Positions 40,757 to 49,940 of a DNA stretch of 64,000 nt are shown in pieces. Below the pieces are notes generated by a model, which worked only from the letters and a program-made list of their open reading frames with translations, did not search any database and was not told the origin of the DNA. Position numbers and translations under genes: made by a program. The stretch comes from Flavobacterium hungaricum (GTDB taxonomy: Bacteria > Bacteroidota > Bacteroidia > Flavobacteriales > Flavobacteriaceae), in NCBI RefSeq assembly GCF_015182285.1, contig NZ_PRDM01000003.1, forward strand, positions 682,001 through 746,000, in the 5' to 3' direction. Position 1 is the first letter of the stretch. Each line of letters begins with the position of its first letter.

Positions 40757-41584
40757 TTAAGCGATGCCTTCTTTCTCTAAGGCAGTCTTTACTTCTTTGT
40801 ACCAATACGGAAACAGTTTAAAAAGCCTGTTTTCTATTTCTTCAACAATGTCAATTCTGTATTTTTTTTGGCCTGCAATATGTGTGTAGCCTATTCGGTC
40901 TGCGAGCTGGCTGTTTTCGAACAAGTTTTTTTTCCACAGCAGTAATGTTGGTTTAATATTGTGGTGGTGTAATAAGGCTGCGAGATTGTATTGTTCTAAA
41001 ACAATACATGGTTCTATTCTTGCAATTTTGGGATTGTTATTTTTTATAAAAATTTCCTCTAACGTATAGTACACTTTTAAAAACTGATCCCGAAGTTCCA
41101 AGTCTCTAAAACCTAATACGCCGCAGTTAAAAGCATATCCCAAATCGGGTTTCCAATAGTCTAAATCCTTAGTATATTGATTGAAAAAATCTAAGCGATA
41201 TTGGTACATGCTGTATAATTCGTAATCATTTTGTTCAACGATTACTTTATCAAAATCAAAATTTATTTTTTTCTTTATAAAGACATCATTATCAAGATGT
41301 ACAAAGGGTTTAGTTTGTTTTTCCATTACATCAATTTTCGATTTCATCCAAATGACAGTGTCTTCGTTACTGCTGATTTTTGTAACCCTGCACGGAAGCA
41401 TGTAAAGAAACTTATACGCTGTTTCATCTGCATAAAGCTCGATATCCTGATACCATAAATGGCTGTATAGTATGCTTAGTGCGGTTGAATAAATTGTTTC
41501 TTTAAATTTATTTCCTTCATTCCATCGGTTATTACTAATAGGAAATGCATCTAAGCTGTAAATTATTCTAGGCTCTTCCCTCAT
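40757..41584 (-). CDS. Glycosyltransferase-like protein (DUF6734-like), copy B
   Basis: A 275-residue paralog of copy A, similar along its whole length: IIYSLDAFPISNNRWNEGNK at the start, FVHLDNDVFIKKKINFDFDK with the acidic D-x-D site, FNCGVLGFRDLELRDQF and a final FPYWYKEVKTALEKEG. The two copies appear to come from a tandem duplication. It overlaps the end of the nucleotidyltransferase-like gene by 4 bp, so the three are likely co-translated as an accessory module. Confidence 0.6.
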   Translation of the reverse strand: MREEPRIIYSLDAFPISNNRWNEGNKFKETIYSTALSILYSHLWYQDIELYADETAYKFLYMLPCRVTKISSNEDTVIWMKSKIDVMEKQTKPFVHLDNDVFIKKKINFDFDKVIVEQNDYELYSMYQYRLDFFNQYTKDLDYWKPDLGYAFNCGVLGFRDLELRDQFLKVYYTLEEIFIKNNNPKIARIEPCIVLEQYNLAALLHHHNIKPTLLLWKKNLFENSQLADRIGYTHIAGQKKYRIDIVEEIENRLFKLFPYWYKEVKTALEKEGIA

Positions 41585-42168
41585 AACATATTTTTTTTAA
41601 TGGTATGAATTAATTTTTTTTCTTCCAGAAAAGTTATGTTGTTGTACAAAGAAGCTTTACGGCTGTGCTTGTACAATCGTCTCCATTGATAATCAGAACC
41701 TTTTGCTTCTGATGTATTGAGATGTATTTCATTATTATGATTTTTTTGACTGTCTTCAAATGAGGTATGCCAGACCATTTTACCCAGCAAAGGCGATTGT
41801 GTATGAGTTGCATTAGTAAAATCTCTTGGAAAACTGTCTATGTTGATGGACTTGTCGCCAACTCTGAAAATGTTTACTAATGCTTCTCCGTTTTTGGTTT
41901 TATAAAATTTAGAACTATATCTTTTTGTGGCCAGTTTGCTGGTCATGGGGAGTAAATCCTTTTCATTTTCAAAAAGCAGATCTATATCGTTAATGGTAAT
42001 ATCATAATATTCACGAAGATTAAGATAGTCTGCAATACCGCCGCAAAAGACTACTTTAGACATGTTTACATTATTAAATAAAAATTCTAAAGCCATTTGC
42101 TGAAAGCTGCGAATATTTTTTTTATCGTATTCTAAAAAAGAGGTGTTTTCAACATTCATAATTTTCAT
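41581..42168 (-). CDS. Nucleotidyltransferase-fold protein in the eCIS cluster
   Basis: A 195-residue protein from the ATG at 42168, 2 bp after the tape-measure stop; an upstream start at 42375 would add 69 residues overlapping that gene and is rejected. The pattern VVFCGGIADYLNLREYYDIT then NDIDLLFENEK and later INIDSFPRDF matches the hG[GS]..DhDh..hD arrangement of minimal nucleotidyltransferases. The overall layout is like small NTase proteins that act on proteins or antibiotics. It forms a three-gene module with the two glycosyltransferase-like genes. A modification role for this module is speculation. Confidence 0.6.
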   Translation of the reverse strand: MKIMNVENTSFLEYDKKNIRSFQQMALEFLFNNVNMSKVVFCGGIADYLNLREYYDITINDIDLLFENEKDLLPMTSKLATKRYSSKFYKTKNGEALVNIFRVGDKSINIDSFPRDFTNATHTQSPLLGKMVWHTSFEDSQKNHNNEIHLNTSEAKGSDYQWRRLYKHSRKASLYNNITFLEEKKLIHTIKKNML

Positions 42169-42170
42169 TT

Positions 42171-43799
42171 TTACCAGTTCACATAAATGATTCGTTTTTT
42201 CCAAGCCAATTTTATAATGCTCAGATTCCAGTTTAATTTGTCTAATAAAATATCTTGTGTTTTTCGCTCTATAATTATTGTGGGACTTTCGTCTCCGTTG
42301 ATACTCAGTTTTCCGGGGCGCTGTAAAAATTCGTTTTGCAGCAATTCTGCCGATGTTGTTTTCATTACCTCCCAATTGCTCAAAACCGCTTGCAGAATCG
42401 TAGCAGCTTCTTTTTTCATTTTTTCAGAGAGAACAATGTTTCGTTCAATAGGCTGGGCTAAAGGAATATTGCATAAGAATTTTTCAAAACCCATAGTGTT
42501 CTCATAATCCTGTTCTTTTCCTGTGGCGATGTAATGCAAAAGGTGTGCGGCAGTTTCGGAATCCGTTATAGTATTGTCTTTATTAAGCAGTTTGCAATTT
42601 TCAAAAAGCGATTTCAAAAACGGATGAATCAAAACCAAACCTGCATTGTCGAAATAGAATTCGCTGTTATCTGGATCTCGTATTTCTGCTTCTTTTTCTT
42701 CTTTTTCAAAAGAAAGCTCTTTTTTGTCGATTATTTCTTCGTTATTATTCCAATTTTTTTCTTTTGATCCATTTGATGACACAGCAGCATCTTTTTCATT
42801 TGAGAAAATCAAATCTGGGTTGGCTGTTGTTTCTTCTTTATTTTCCTGAATTTTCTCATTTTCTATTCCTGTTATTTTTAAAATAATTGGTTCTAGTTTT
42901 TTTTCGATGTTCAAAACAAAAGTTTCAAGATCTGCCAGCACTTCCAGTTCGTTTTTATTCTCTATCTGATTTTTAATTTCCTTCAGAAAAAGTTCCCTGT
43001 GTTGTAAAAAGTTGTTCTTTTTATGAAATTCAAATGCATTGCAGATCATTCTCAAAAGTTTTTGTTTTACAATGGCAGCGCTTGTATCTAAAAGACTTAA
43101 AACAACTATTTCCCATGTTAAAAATCTTTGATTCGGAATCATTAGATTTTTTGCAATACGGGTCTCCATTTGTTTCTGTATGGCTTCAATGCTTTTTATT
43201 TTGGAATTGTTTTCTGTGTGGTTTTTTTTAAACAGTATTCCTTTTTTAATAATGGATGCAATTTGGCTGTCCGTAAATTGTTTGATAAACCGTGTTCGCG
43301 CAATTGGTTTTTGGACTGCATTTTTCCATTTAGAAGAAAATTTTTCATCATTTAATATTTCGATAAATATTTTATCCTCAATTATTTTAAAGTCATTATT
43401 TAAAGTTTTCCACCAAGTATCTGTGCCCGTCTCCAAGAAATGAAAAAAGCGTTCTATTTCTTTTTCTTGCGGTCTGATGCGTTTAAAACCGTCACTATTT
43501 TTTGCTTCCTTTTCAAAAACTTCTTCCACTTGTTTCGAAATGTTTTTTAGAATTTGTTCTTTGAAATCTTCAAAATCCAAATTTTGACTGATGGCAATAT
43601 CAATGTTGAGCTTTTCTAATTGTATGCTGTGTGAGGGATTTTTAGAATCCAACTCGTTAAAATAATTTTCTAAAAGCGAGAATATTTCCTTTTGCAAAAA
43701 CGCATCAATATTATCCTTGAGATAATATCCTTTTTCTTTAGAATTGGTATTTATCTCAAGGAAAACTGTATTGATAATATGTTTACTATTACTTACCAC
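42171..43799 (-). CDS. eCIS tape-measure protein (Afp14-like)
   Basis: A 542-residue protein. It starts HIINTVFLEINTNSKEKGYY and NIDAFLQKEIFSLLENYFNE, the beginning seen in Bacteroidota CIS tape-measure proteins, and ends AGLVLIHPFLKSLFENCKLL, NTMGFEKFLCNIPLAQPIER and LNWNLSIIKLAWKKRIIYVNW, also characteristic of the family. The middle is helical and glutamate/lysine rich (about residues 310-375), where length can vary. The protein sets particle length. The start is a GTG at 43799 overlapping the preceding stop by 11 bp; a start further in is possible. Confidence 0.82.
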   Translation of the reverse strand: MVSNSKHIINTVFLEINTNSKEKGYYLKDNIDAFLQKEIFSLLENYFNELDSKNPSHSIQLEKLNIDIAISQNLDFEDFKEQILKNISKQVEEVFEKEAKNSDGFKRIRPQEKEIERFFHFLETGTDTWWKTLNNDFKIIEDKIFIEILNDEKFSSKWKNAVQKPIARTRFIKQFTDSQIASIIKKGILFKKNHTENNSKIKSIEAIQKQMETRIAKNLMIPNQRFLTWEIVVLSLLDTSAAIVKQKLLRMICNAFEFHKKNNFLQHRELFLKEIKNQIENKNELEVLADLETFVLNIEKKLEPIILKITGIENEKIQENKEETTANPDLIFSNEKDAAVSSNGSKEKNWNNNEEIIDKKELSFEKEEKEAEIRDPDNSEFYFDNAGLVLIHPFLKSLFENCKLLNKDNTITDSETAAHLLHYIATGKEQDYENTMGFEKFLCNIPLAQPIERNIVLSEKMKKEAATILQAVLSNWEVMKTTSAELLQNEFLQRPGKLSINGDESPTIIIERKTQDILLDKLNWNLSIIKLAWKKRIIYVNW

Positions 43800-46700
43800 C
43801 AGCTGTCAGGTATTCGATCTGCTTATTTAGGCTGGTTATTATAAAACCGCTTTTTGCAAATACTTTTAACATAGCAGACAAAAACTCTTTCAACGATCCG
43901 TTTTTATCGGTATTAAATCCTATTTCAATGAAACCTTTAAATAAATCAGTATAAAGAACTGCTGCTGCTGTAATTTGTTCTTCAAAAGCTTTAAGAGTTT
44001 TGGTATCCTGGCATCTTAAAATAGTGTAAAACAGGGAAGTGTTTAACGCTACCAGCGTTTCTACCGCAGTAATCTCATTTGAATTTTGCAGTTTTACCGA
44101 AGAATTAACAGCTGCGACTATCGTCTTGAAATAGTCCTGATTGAATAATTCAGGTAATTTAGCATTTAAACTACCGCTGATATAACTTTCAAGGTTGCTT
44201 TCAATTTCTACAAATTTGTTTTGAGTTTCAGTAATGAATTTAGTAGTATCCTTATTGAATTTATTAGAAACACCAATTTCTTTAAGATAGGAAATGCTTG
44301 AAAGTGAATTTCGTACAAATAATATAGCATTGTTTAGACAGGTATTTTCTTCAACTGGTTTTCTAATTTCAATTGATTTTGGACCGTCGATTACTGAACC
44401 GCATTTGCCTTCTGCAGTTAGCGAAACGGAAATAGAAGATTCATTAAATAAAGAAATTGGTCTTGTGATTGGATCTTTTTTATCTGTAATCACTAATTCC
44501 TCATTGATTTTCCAAGTATAAGCCGCAGCGTTTGCAGAGTTGTTGTTTAAGGTTAACATTCCATTCGCATCTATATCATAAGAGAAACTGGCAGTAGGCA
44601 GGTCTAAGAGTGTAATAGAAAGATTGGATGGTTTGCCGTCGATTAAAATGGTTACACTTGCAGCACCCGAAGTTACACTAGCCGGAATAAACTGAAATTT
44701 TCCTCCTTTTAATGTTTTAACTCCTTCTCCGGATAAAATTGCGCCTTTTATGGCAGGTTCAAGGGCAAGTGGATAGGGCGTATTATCGTTTTTGCAAAAA
44801 GAAATACTATTGAGCAATCTGTTATCTATCAGTACTTTTGGATCTTCCACTTCAAAACTTACTTGATGGGTGATTTGAAAACCACAATTGCCATTATCTG
44901 CATGGAGCGTAACCTCAAAAGTGAATTTTTTCTGACTTTCGCTATTGTACTGGTAGAGGTGTTTTATCTCTGTTTTTTCGTCAGTAACAGGATCGGTTTT
45001 GTCGCCAAAATTCCACGTAAATTTTGTTCCGTTAAGGTTTTCTCCGCTTACGGTAAAAGTAACTTCGGTTTCGGTGGTTCCGGATGGTTTTAAGGGAACT
45101 GCAGTAAAATCGAATATTGGTTTTTCAAAAATGGTTATCTCGCATTTAGTCTCAAAATTATTAACGGTAAAGGTTATGGGCTGGCCTATCAGCTCTTTGC
45201 TCACTAAATTGGGATCAAAAACAAGAACTCCAAATTCATTTACTTTAATCCCTCCGTTTTGATCGTATCTAACATTGGCTTTTACAAAACCTCCCGCTGG
45301 CGATACTTTAAAAGGCAGAGGTGGAGTTTTACTGTCAAAACAAATTTTAGAAACAGGCAGACTAAGGCTGATATTGTTTTCGTCGCAGCATAAATAAGGC
45401 AGCGAAAAATCGGCCACAATGGGGTTTAAAATGGGGATGCCTTCAGCAAACTTTTCAAAATCACCAGTTAAAGAAGGTCTGTGGCTGTTGTAATAATAGT
45501 AATACGGAATTTTTTCTTCCAGATAAATCATTATAAATGTGCCTCCCGGAGCTACGCCCGCTTTATGCTCGTAACCGTGGTTTTTGTTGAGGTAATATTG
45601 GGTGAAATTCTGGATGGTTGTATCGAGTTCATTAGCGTTTACTGCCAGAATCATGATATTGAATCCGAGACCATTTTCTAACCTGATTTGCTGTATCGCT
45701 TTAAGTGCTTCTTTGTAGTTGCGCCCCTGATGTCCTTCGATTCTATAAAAATCACTATCCAGATGAATTTCGAGCGGTTTTTTAATATTTAGTAAATCAT
45801 CATGGTAACTAACATTGTTTTTTTGCAGTCCTAAAATGGTTTTATCAAAATCCCAGGCGCTAATAAGCGAATCGTTTACAGTATTGTAAAACGGAATGGC
45901 TTTTTTGCCCAATTTACCCAGTTGTAAAGAAGGTGTAATTTTTATAAAATCATACAAAGGATTGTAGTTTTCTAATAATTGCAGACTTCGCAGAATAAGA
46001 CTGTATAGTCTTTGCTTGGTCGTATTTTCGCCGTAACATAGTTTGATTTCATCTGTTGCTGCGTCTTTTTCTTCTGAATCTTCATCATCAGCAAGACAAT
46101 CGGTACAAGTGCCGAAGTTTTCTCGGGCAAGCAAAGGCGATTTGTAAAAAGCATGACGGAATTCAAAACAAGGTTCGGTTTTTATTAATTCGCCCAGCAT
46201 TAAATGCTTTGGAAACGCATTAATATCGGGATCACAATAAGTATCATCAATACTGATTAACAGTGCTTTGGTTTCGTTGTAGGTATCAACTAAATCGTTA
46301 AGCAGATCGTATAAATATTGAAAATCGGGAGGAAGTACCGGGTCTCCTTCAAAATTAAACAACTCGGTTATATTTTTTTGAAAAGCATCTAAAACGAGCG
46401 GCATGTTTAAGCCCGTCAATAGGATATTGTAGCCGTCCTGTAAATTCTGAACCACATTGTTTTTGAAAATTCCCTTGGTGAAATTTTGTTTTATGGCTTC
46501 AAGATGGGTAAAATCATCTGGTTTTAGTACAATTCGGTTTGATTTTACGTCGGGTAATTTATGGTAAAGATTAGTATAATTGATTTGACCAATTAAGCTG
46601 TCGTGATTCATTATTTGTGCGGCAACGGCTTTGCTGACAATTAAAACTCTAAAATTGCCTACAATTTCCAATCCCTGATTGTCGCATGAAAGACTAACAC

Positions 46701-47223
46701 AAAGGTCAGATTCTTTTTCATAAGACTCCAGATACAAAAGAATTACGGCATCGTTAAACTCAAATCCTGTATTGGCGGTAAATTGTGCTAGAGCAAAATT
46801 GGGATCTTTTTCTTTTTTTTGCTGCTCTTCTGTTAAGAGTTCAAAAAGAGGCAATTGCTGGTTTGCCCCACCATAAAAAAAAGGTTTATAAGCCGCTTTT
46901 GCATTATCATAAATTTTGCAGTGCGTATAGGTTTTGGAGTCAAAATCGATTTTTTTGTTTCCCAATATATCTGCCTGATATAATTTAAAAAGATCACCAT
47001 CAGTAGTTATACCCGTTCCCTGTGTTATGGATATGGTATTTTGAACCGCATCATAAGCTGGATACAAGCCGCAAACTATACCAACGCCACTCAGGTAAAT
47101 GCGGGAGAGGCGGTCCTGGTCGTCAAAAAAATCTACAACCTCATTAAGGTTTCCTTCTGTAAGTACCTGATTCTTTGTAAATCGTCGGTATTGTGTTGTT
47201 ATTGTTGAAAGTTTAGCTGACAT
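43789..47223 (-). CDS. Large eCIS protein with PKD-like domain (candidate baseplate or fibre component)
   Basis: A 1144-residue protein. The start (YRRFTKNQVLTEGNLNEVVD, GVGIVCGLYPAYDAVQN, ITQGTGITTDGDL) is a recurring N-terminal module in Bacteroidota eCIS genes. Around residues 700-790 is a PKD-like beta-sandwich (FTAVPLKPSGTT, KFTWNFGDKTDPVTDE), then two further beta-sandwich stretches, and a helical C-terminal 200 residues. It sits where Afp13 (tail fibre) is found in Serratia, between Afp12 and Afp14. PKD domains often bind carbohydrates or proteins, suggesting target recognition or a baseplate extension. No Afp13 homology is visible by eye. The exact role is unknown. Confidence 0.6.
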   Translation of the reverse strand: MSAKLSTITTQYRRFTKNQVLTEGNLNEVVDFFDDQDRLSRIYLSGVGIVCGLYPAYDAVQNTISITQGTGITTDGDLFKLYQADILGNKKIDFDSKTYTHCKIYDNAKAAYKPFFYGGANQQLPLFELLTEEQQKKEKDPNFALAQFTANTGFEFNDAVILLYLESYEKESDLCVSLSCDNQGLEIVGNFRVLIVSKAVAAQIMNHDSLIGQINYTNLYHKLPDVKSNRIVLKPDDFTHLEAIKQNFTKGIFKNNVVQNLQDGYNILLTGLNMPLVLDAFQKNITELFNFEGDPVLPPDFQYLYDLLNDLVDTYNETKALLISIDDTYCDPDINAFPKHLMLGELIKTEPCFEFRHAFYKSPLLARENFGTCTDCLADDEDSEEKDAATDEIKLCYGENTTKQRLYSLILRSLQLLENYNPLYDFIKITPSLQLGKLGKKAIPFYNTVNDSLISAWDFDKTILGLQKNNVSYHDDLLNIKKPLEIHLDSDFYRIEGHQGRNYKEALKAIQQIRLENGLGFNIMILAVNANELDTTIQNFTQYYLNKNHGYEHKAGVAPGGTFIMIYLEEKIPYYYYYNSHRPSLTGDFEKFAEGIPILNPIVADFSLPYLCCDENNISLSLPVSKICFDSKTPPLPFKVSPAGGFVKANVRYDQNGGIKVNEFGVLVFDPNLVSKELIGQPITFTVNNFETKCEITIFEKPIFDFTAVPLKPSGTTETEVTFTVSGENLNGTKFTWNFGDKTDPVTDEKTEIKHLYQYNSESQKKFTFEVTLHADNGNCGFQITHQVSFEVEDPKVLIDNRLLNSISFCKNDNTPYPLALEPAIKGAILSGEGVKTLKGGKFQFIPASVTSGAASVTILIDGKPSNLSITLLDLPTASFSYDIDANGMLTLNNNSANAAAYTWKINEELVITDKKDPITRPISLFNESSISVSLTAEGKCGSVIDGPKSIEIRKPVEENTCLNNAILFVRNSLSSISYLKEIGVSNKFNKDTTKFITETQNKFVEIESNLESYISGSLNAKLPELFNQDYFKTIVAAVNSSVKLQNSNEITAVETLVALNTSLFYTILRCQDTKTLKAFEEQITAAAVLYTDLFKGFIEIGFNTDKNGSLKEFLSAMLKVFAKSGFIITSLNKQIEYLTAGGK

Positions 47224-47234
47224 TGGAATAGTTT

Positions 47235-49940
47235 TTATAATGATCCTAAATTCGTTTTTCCTAGTATAATTTTATCTGACAATCGCTCGTTTTCATCACT
47301 GCAGTCAAACAGTCGTCCTGTTGGGTACACATTGTCGAGAACGGTTAACGCTTTAATAAAACTGATTAATTGGGGTTCGGGCTGTTCCTGATTTAAATCC
47401 GTTTTGGCGAACAAATAGTCTTTGTATGCTTTTTCAAATTGAATAAGCTGGTTTTCTGCGGGGTCTTTTACATCTTTTTCCCGGTATCCAATCCAGCATA
47501 TTTTTGCCAGAACGTGAGCGGGCAGTTCTTCCTTAATTATTTTTTCGATGTAATTTCTAAAATCGGTATTGGCAAATCGCAATGTATATCCGGGCAGGAC
47601 TACGCTCACACGATAGGAGTAGGGATCTATGGGTTCGCAATTATCGCACTCATCTGCGCAGATAGGCATGAAGGTATCCGGATTTACTGTGGTCAGATTT
47701 ACATCGGGACGAAGCATCATGTGCTCGATCAAAAACATTCCTTCTTCGGTAAAATCTTCTTTCATGAAGCGGATTAATTCCAGAATCGATTTTTCTAAAT
47801 CCTTCAGATTATAGTATTCAAATCTGCGGGCAATAATACGGTTTGGGTTTTTCTTGTCTTTAATTGCCGGATTTATAATGTCGTACGAATATTTCCCCGC
47901 ATCTGACTGCTGAATTAAAACATTATCGATAATGGATAAATCCTGTATAGTGCCGTTTTTAAAAGCTTCTTTTATTTTATATTCCCGAGTCTGAATAATC
48001 TGCAATACGGCAAAATAAAGCTCCTTATTGGCAGCCGAAGTATCAAAGTATTCTGCTGTGGAAGAAAGTACAATCTCATCGTTATGATCTACAATACGCC
48101 ATCTATAAACCGATTGATTGTCTGTGTCAATGAAATTGTACATTTGGACAAACGAATTAGAAAGATTCCTGCGGCTGTAATCTTTTATACCGATGAGTCT
48201 CGAAATTCTTTTTTCTGCTCCTGAAACATTATTAGTATTCCATAAATTGGCAATGGGCTGTTTGTAATAATAAAAAGCATTGCCTCGCTCTTTGCTGACC
48301 ACTTTGTAATCTTTTAAAAAGTTTTCTTTGTCACGCAGTACCACCTGATCTGTGGTGCTGCCATAAATGGTTTTGTTGACAAATACGTATTCCGAAAAAT
48401 TTTCGGCAAAACGAGACAAAAGATGGTCTAGAATTTTATTTCTTCGTTCAATATTATTGTCCTGCTGGTCAAAAAGCAGTGCCGTAATAGTTTCGTCGTT
48501 GTAATTTTCATAGCCGTTTACAATGTCATCAGCACCTTCAATGTCATTAACGACTTGAGTAAAAAGCGTTCTGGTTAAATTGCCGCTTACAGAAAGCAAT
48601 TCGCTTACCTGACCCAATTGTTTAAAATAACTTCCCAATATCTGATCAAAGAATAAAAGATAGCCTTTTAATTGTTTTGCTTTAGATTTACGTTCGATAG
48701 ATGCTCTTGAAGGAAGTCCGACTTCGCCAATACCATAGGTTTCAGGAAAATCATTTTGTATGGTGGTATAAAAATCGGTGTTCAGATATTCGCCATTTGG
48801 TATTTCTAATTCCTTATTCTGGCTGGCATTGGTTGTCGCTTTGTCTTTTTCGGCTTTTATGGCATCTAAATAAATTTTTACCTGAGCCTGATTGATATTC
48901 AGGGGCAATAATCCTTTGTTGTAATTGAAAACACTTTTGGCACAAATAACAGGTTTTTGATACTCTGAAAGGCATATAAGCCATTTGTTTTCGAGATCGT
49001 CACCGCCGCAATTTCCCAAAGAAATATCTTTAATCAGCACGACATCCGGTACCGACATGATGATTCTCATAATATCAGAAAGACGTACTTCATTTCTCAA
49101 ATCGGCGGTAAGCAGTTCTTTAGTATCAATAAAACCATTCTCTAAACTAGGACCGTCAAAAATTTCCAAAGTTGAATATCCTTTGTCCATCATCTGTTTT
49201 AAAGAATAAAAATTGACCGTTGTCGATAAGTAACTTTCCAGAGCATCAATGACATTGGCATGAACCAGTTCTTCATCGGCTTCGGTAGCTACTTCAATAT
49301 CGGCACATATTTTTATAGGATAGTCTGTCACTTTTTTGATATCCACAAGATCTTCGCAAAGGTTTCTGTTGGCGTGGTACTGCTTTCTTATTTTTTCTTT
49401 TACGATCTCTATTTCTGAGGGTTTGGAGCTTTCAAAATCTACATACAGATCGTACAAACCGTTGAGCTCAAAAGACTTTCTTAAATTTGGAGTGGCTGCT
49501 AGATCTTCAAAGTCCTTGATGTCATAAGATAGTTTATCTTTTTTACAGTCTACATAAACCGTTTTTTCATGTTTTGCCAGCCAGCAGTTTCTCACTCCTT
49601 TTATGTCTATAAATAGTTTTCGGTAATCATTTTGCGTGACCGGACTGGACGACAGTACTTCTGAAGCTTTAAAAAACTGTTTTGGAATGCCTTTATTGCT
49701 GTCATTTGATTCTAATATATTTTCTATAGGCAGATTGAGTCTCATGCCAAGATCTGAAATGGCGTAGCAAAGCATCTCGAGCATTGTGATGCCGGGATCA
49801 TGTTCGTTAAAATCAGTCCAAAGTTTACTGCCAAAAGACTCTATGTATTCGATTCCTTTTTTTCTCAAATAAAAGAAATCCAAATCGTCCTCAGTCGCTG
49901 CTTTTTTAGGAATGGTGATATGTTGGTTTAGTATCGACAT
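47235..49940 (-). CDS. eCIS baseplate wedge protein (Afp12-like)
   Basis: A 901-residue protein. The opening LRKKGIEYIESFGSKLWTDF followed by NEHDPGITMLEMLCYAISDL is a landmark for this family of baseplate proteins, where a J-like domain holds the sheath start. It continues with a middle domain and a C-terminal half rich in ND and DK loops. Its ATG overlaps the end of the upstream baseplate gene by 13 bp. With Afp11 it would form the hexameric baseplate ring; at 901 residues it is in the family range. Confidence 0.85.
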   Translation of the reverse strand: MSILNQHITIPKKAATEDDLDFFYLRKKGIEYIESFGSKLWTDFNEHDPGITMLEMLCYAISDLGMRLNLPIENILESNDSNKGIPKQFFKASEVLSSSPVTQNDYRKLFIDIKGVRNCWLAKHEKTVYVDCKKDKLSYDIKDFEDLAATPNLRKSFELNGLYDLYVDFESSKPSEIEIVKEKIRKQYHANRNLCEDLVDIKKVTDYPIKICADIEVATEADEELVHANVIDALESYLSTTVNFYSLKQMMDKGYSTLEIFDGPSLENGFIDTKELLTADLRNEVRLSDIMRIIMSVPDVVLIKDISLGNCGGDDLENKWLICLSEYQKPVICAKSVFNYNKGLLPLNINQAQVKIYLDAIKAEKDKATTNASQNKELEIPNGEYLNTDFYTTIQNDFPETYGIGEVGLPSRASIERKSKAKQLKGYLLFFDQILGSYFKQLGQVSELLSVSGNLTRTLFTQVVNDIEGADDIVNGYENYNDETITALLFDQQDNNIERRNKILDHLLSRFAENFSEYVFVNKTIYGSTTDQVVLRDKENFLKDYKVVSKERGNAFYYYKQPIANLWNTNNVSGAEKRISRLIGIKDYSRRNLSNSFVQMYNFIDTDNQSVYRWRIVDHNDEIVLSSTAEYFDTSAANKELYFAVLQIIQTREYKIKEAFKNGTIQDLSIIDNVLIQQSDAGKYSYDIINPAIKDKKNPNRIIARRFEYYNLKDLEKSILELIRFMKEDFTEEGMFLIEHMMLRPDVNLTTVNPDTFMPICADECDNCEPIDPYSYRVSVVLPGYTLRFANTDFRNYIEKIIKEELPAHVLAKICWIGYREKDVKDPAENQLIQFEKAYKDYLFAKTDLNQEQPEPQLISFIKALTVLDNVYPTGRLFDCSDENERLSDKIILGKTNLGSL

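Noticed and set aside
41581..42375. 264-residue version of the nucleotidyltransferase-like protein
   Set aside because: The extra 69 residues overlap the tape-measure gene and are arginine/lysine-rich shadow sequence; the ATG at 42168 directly follows the tape-measure stop.
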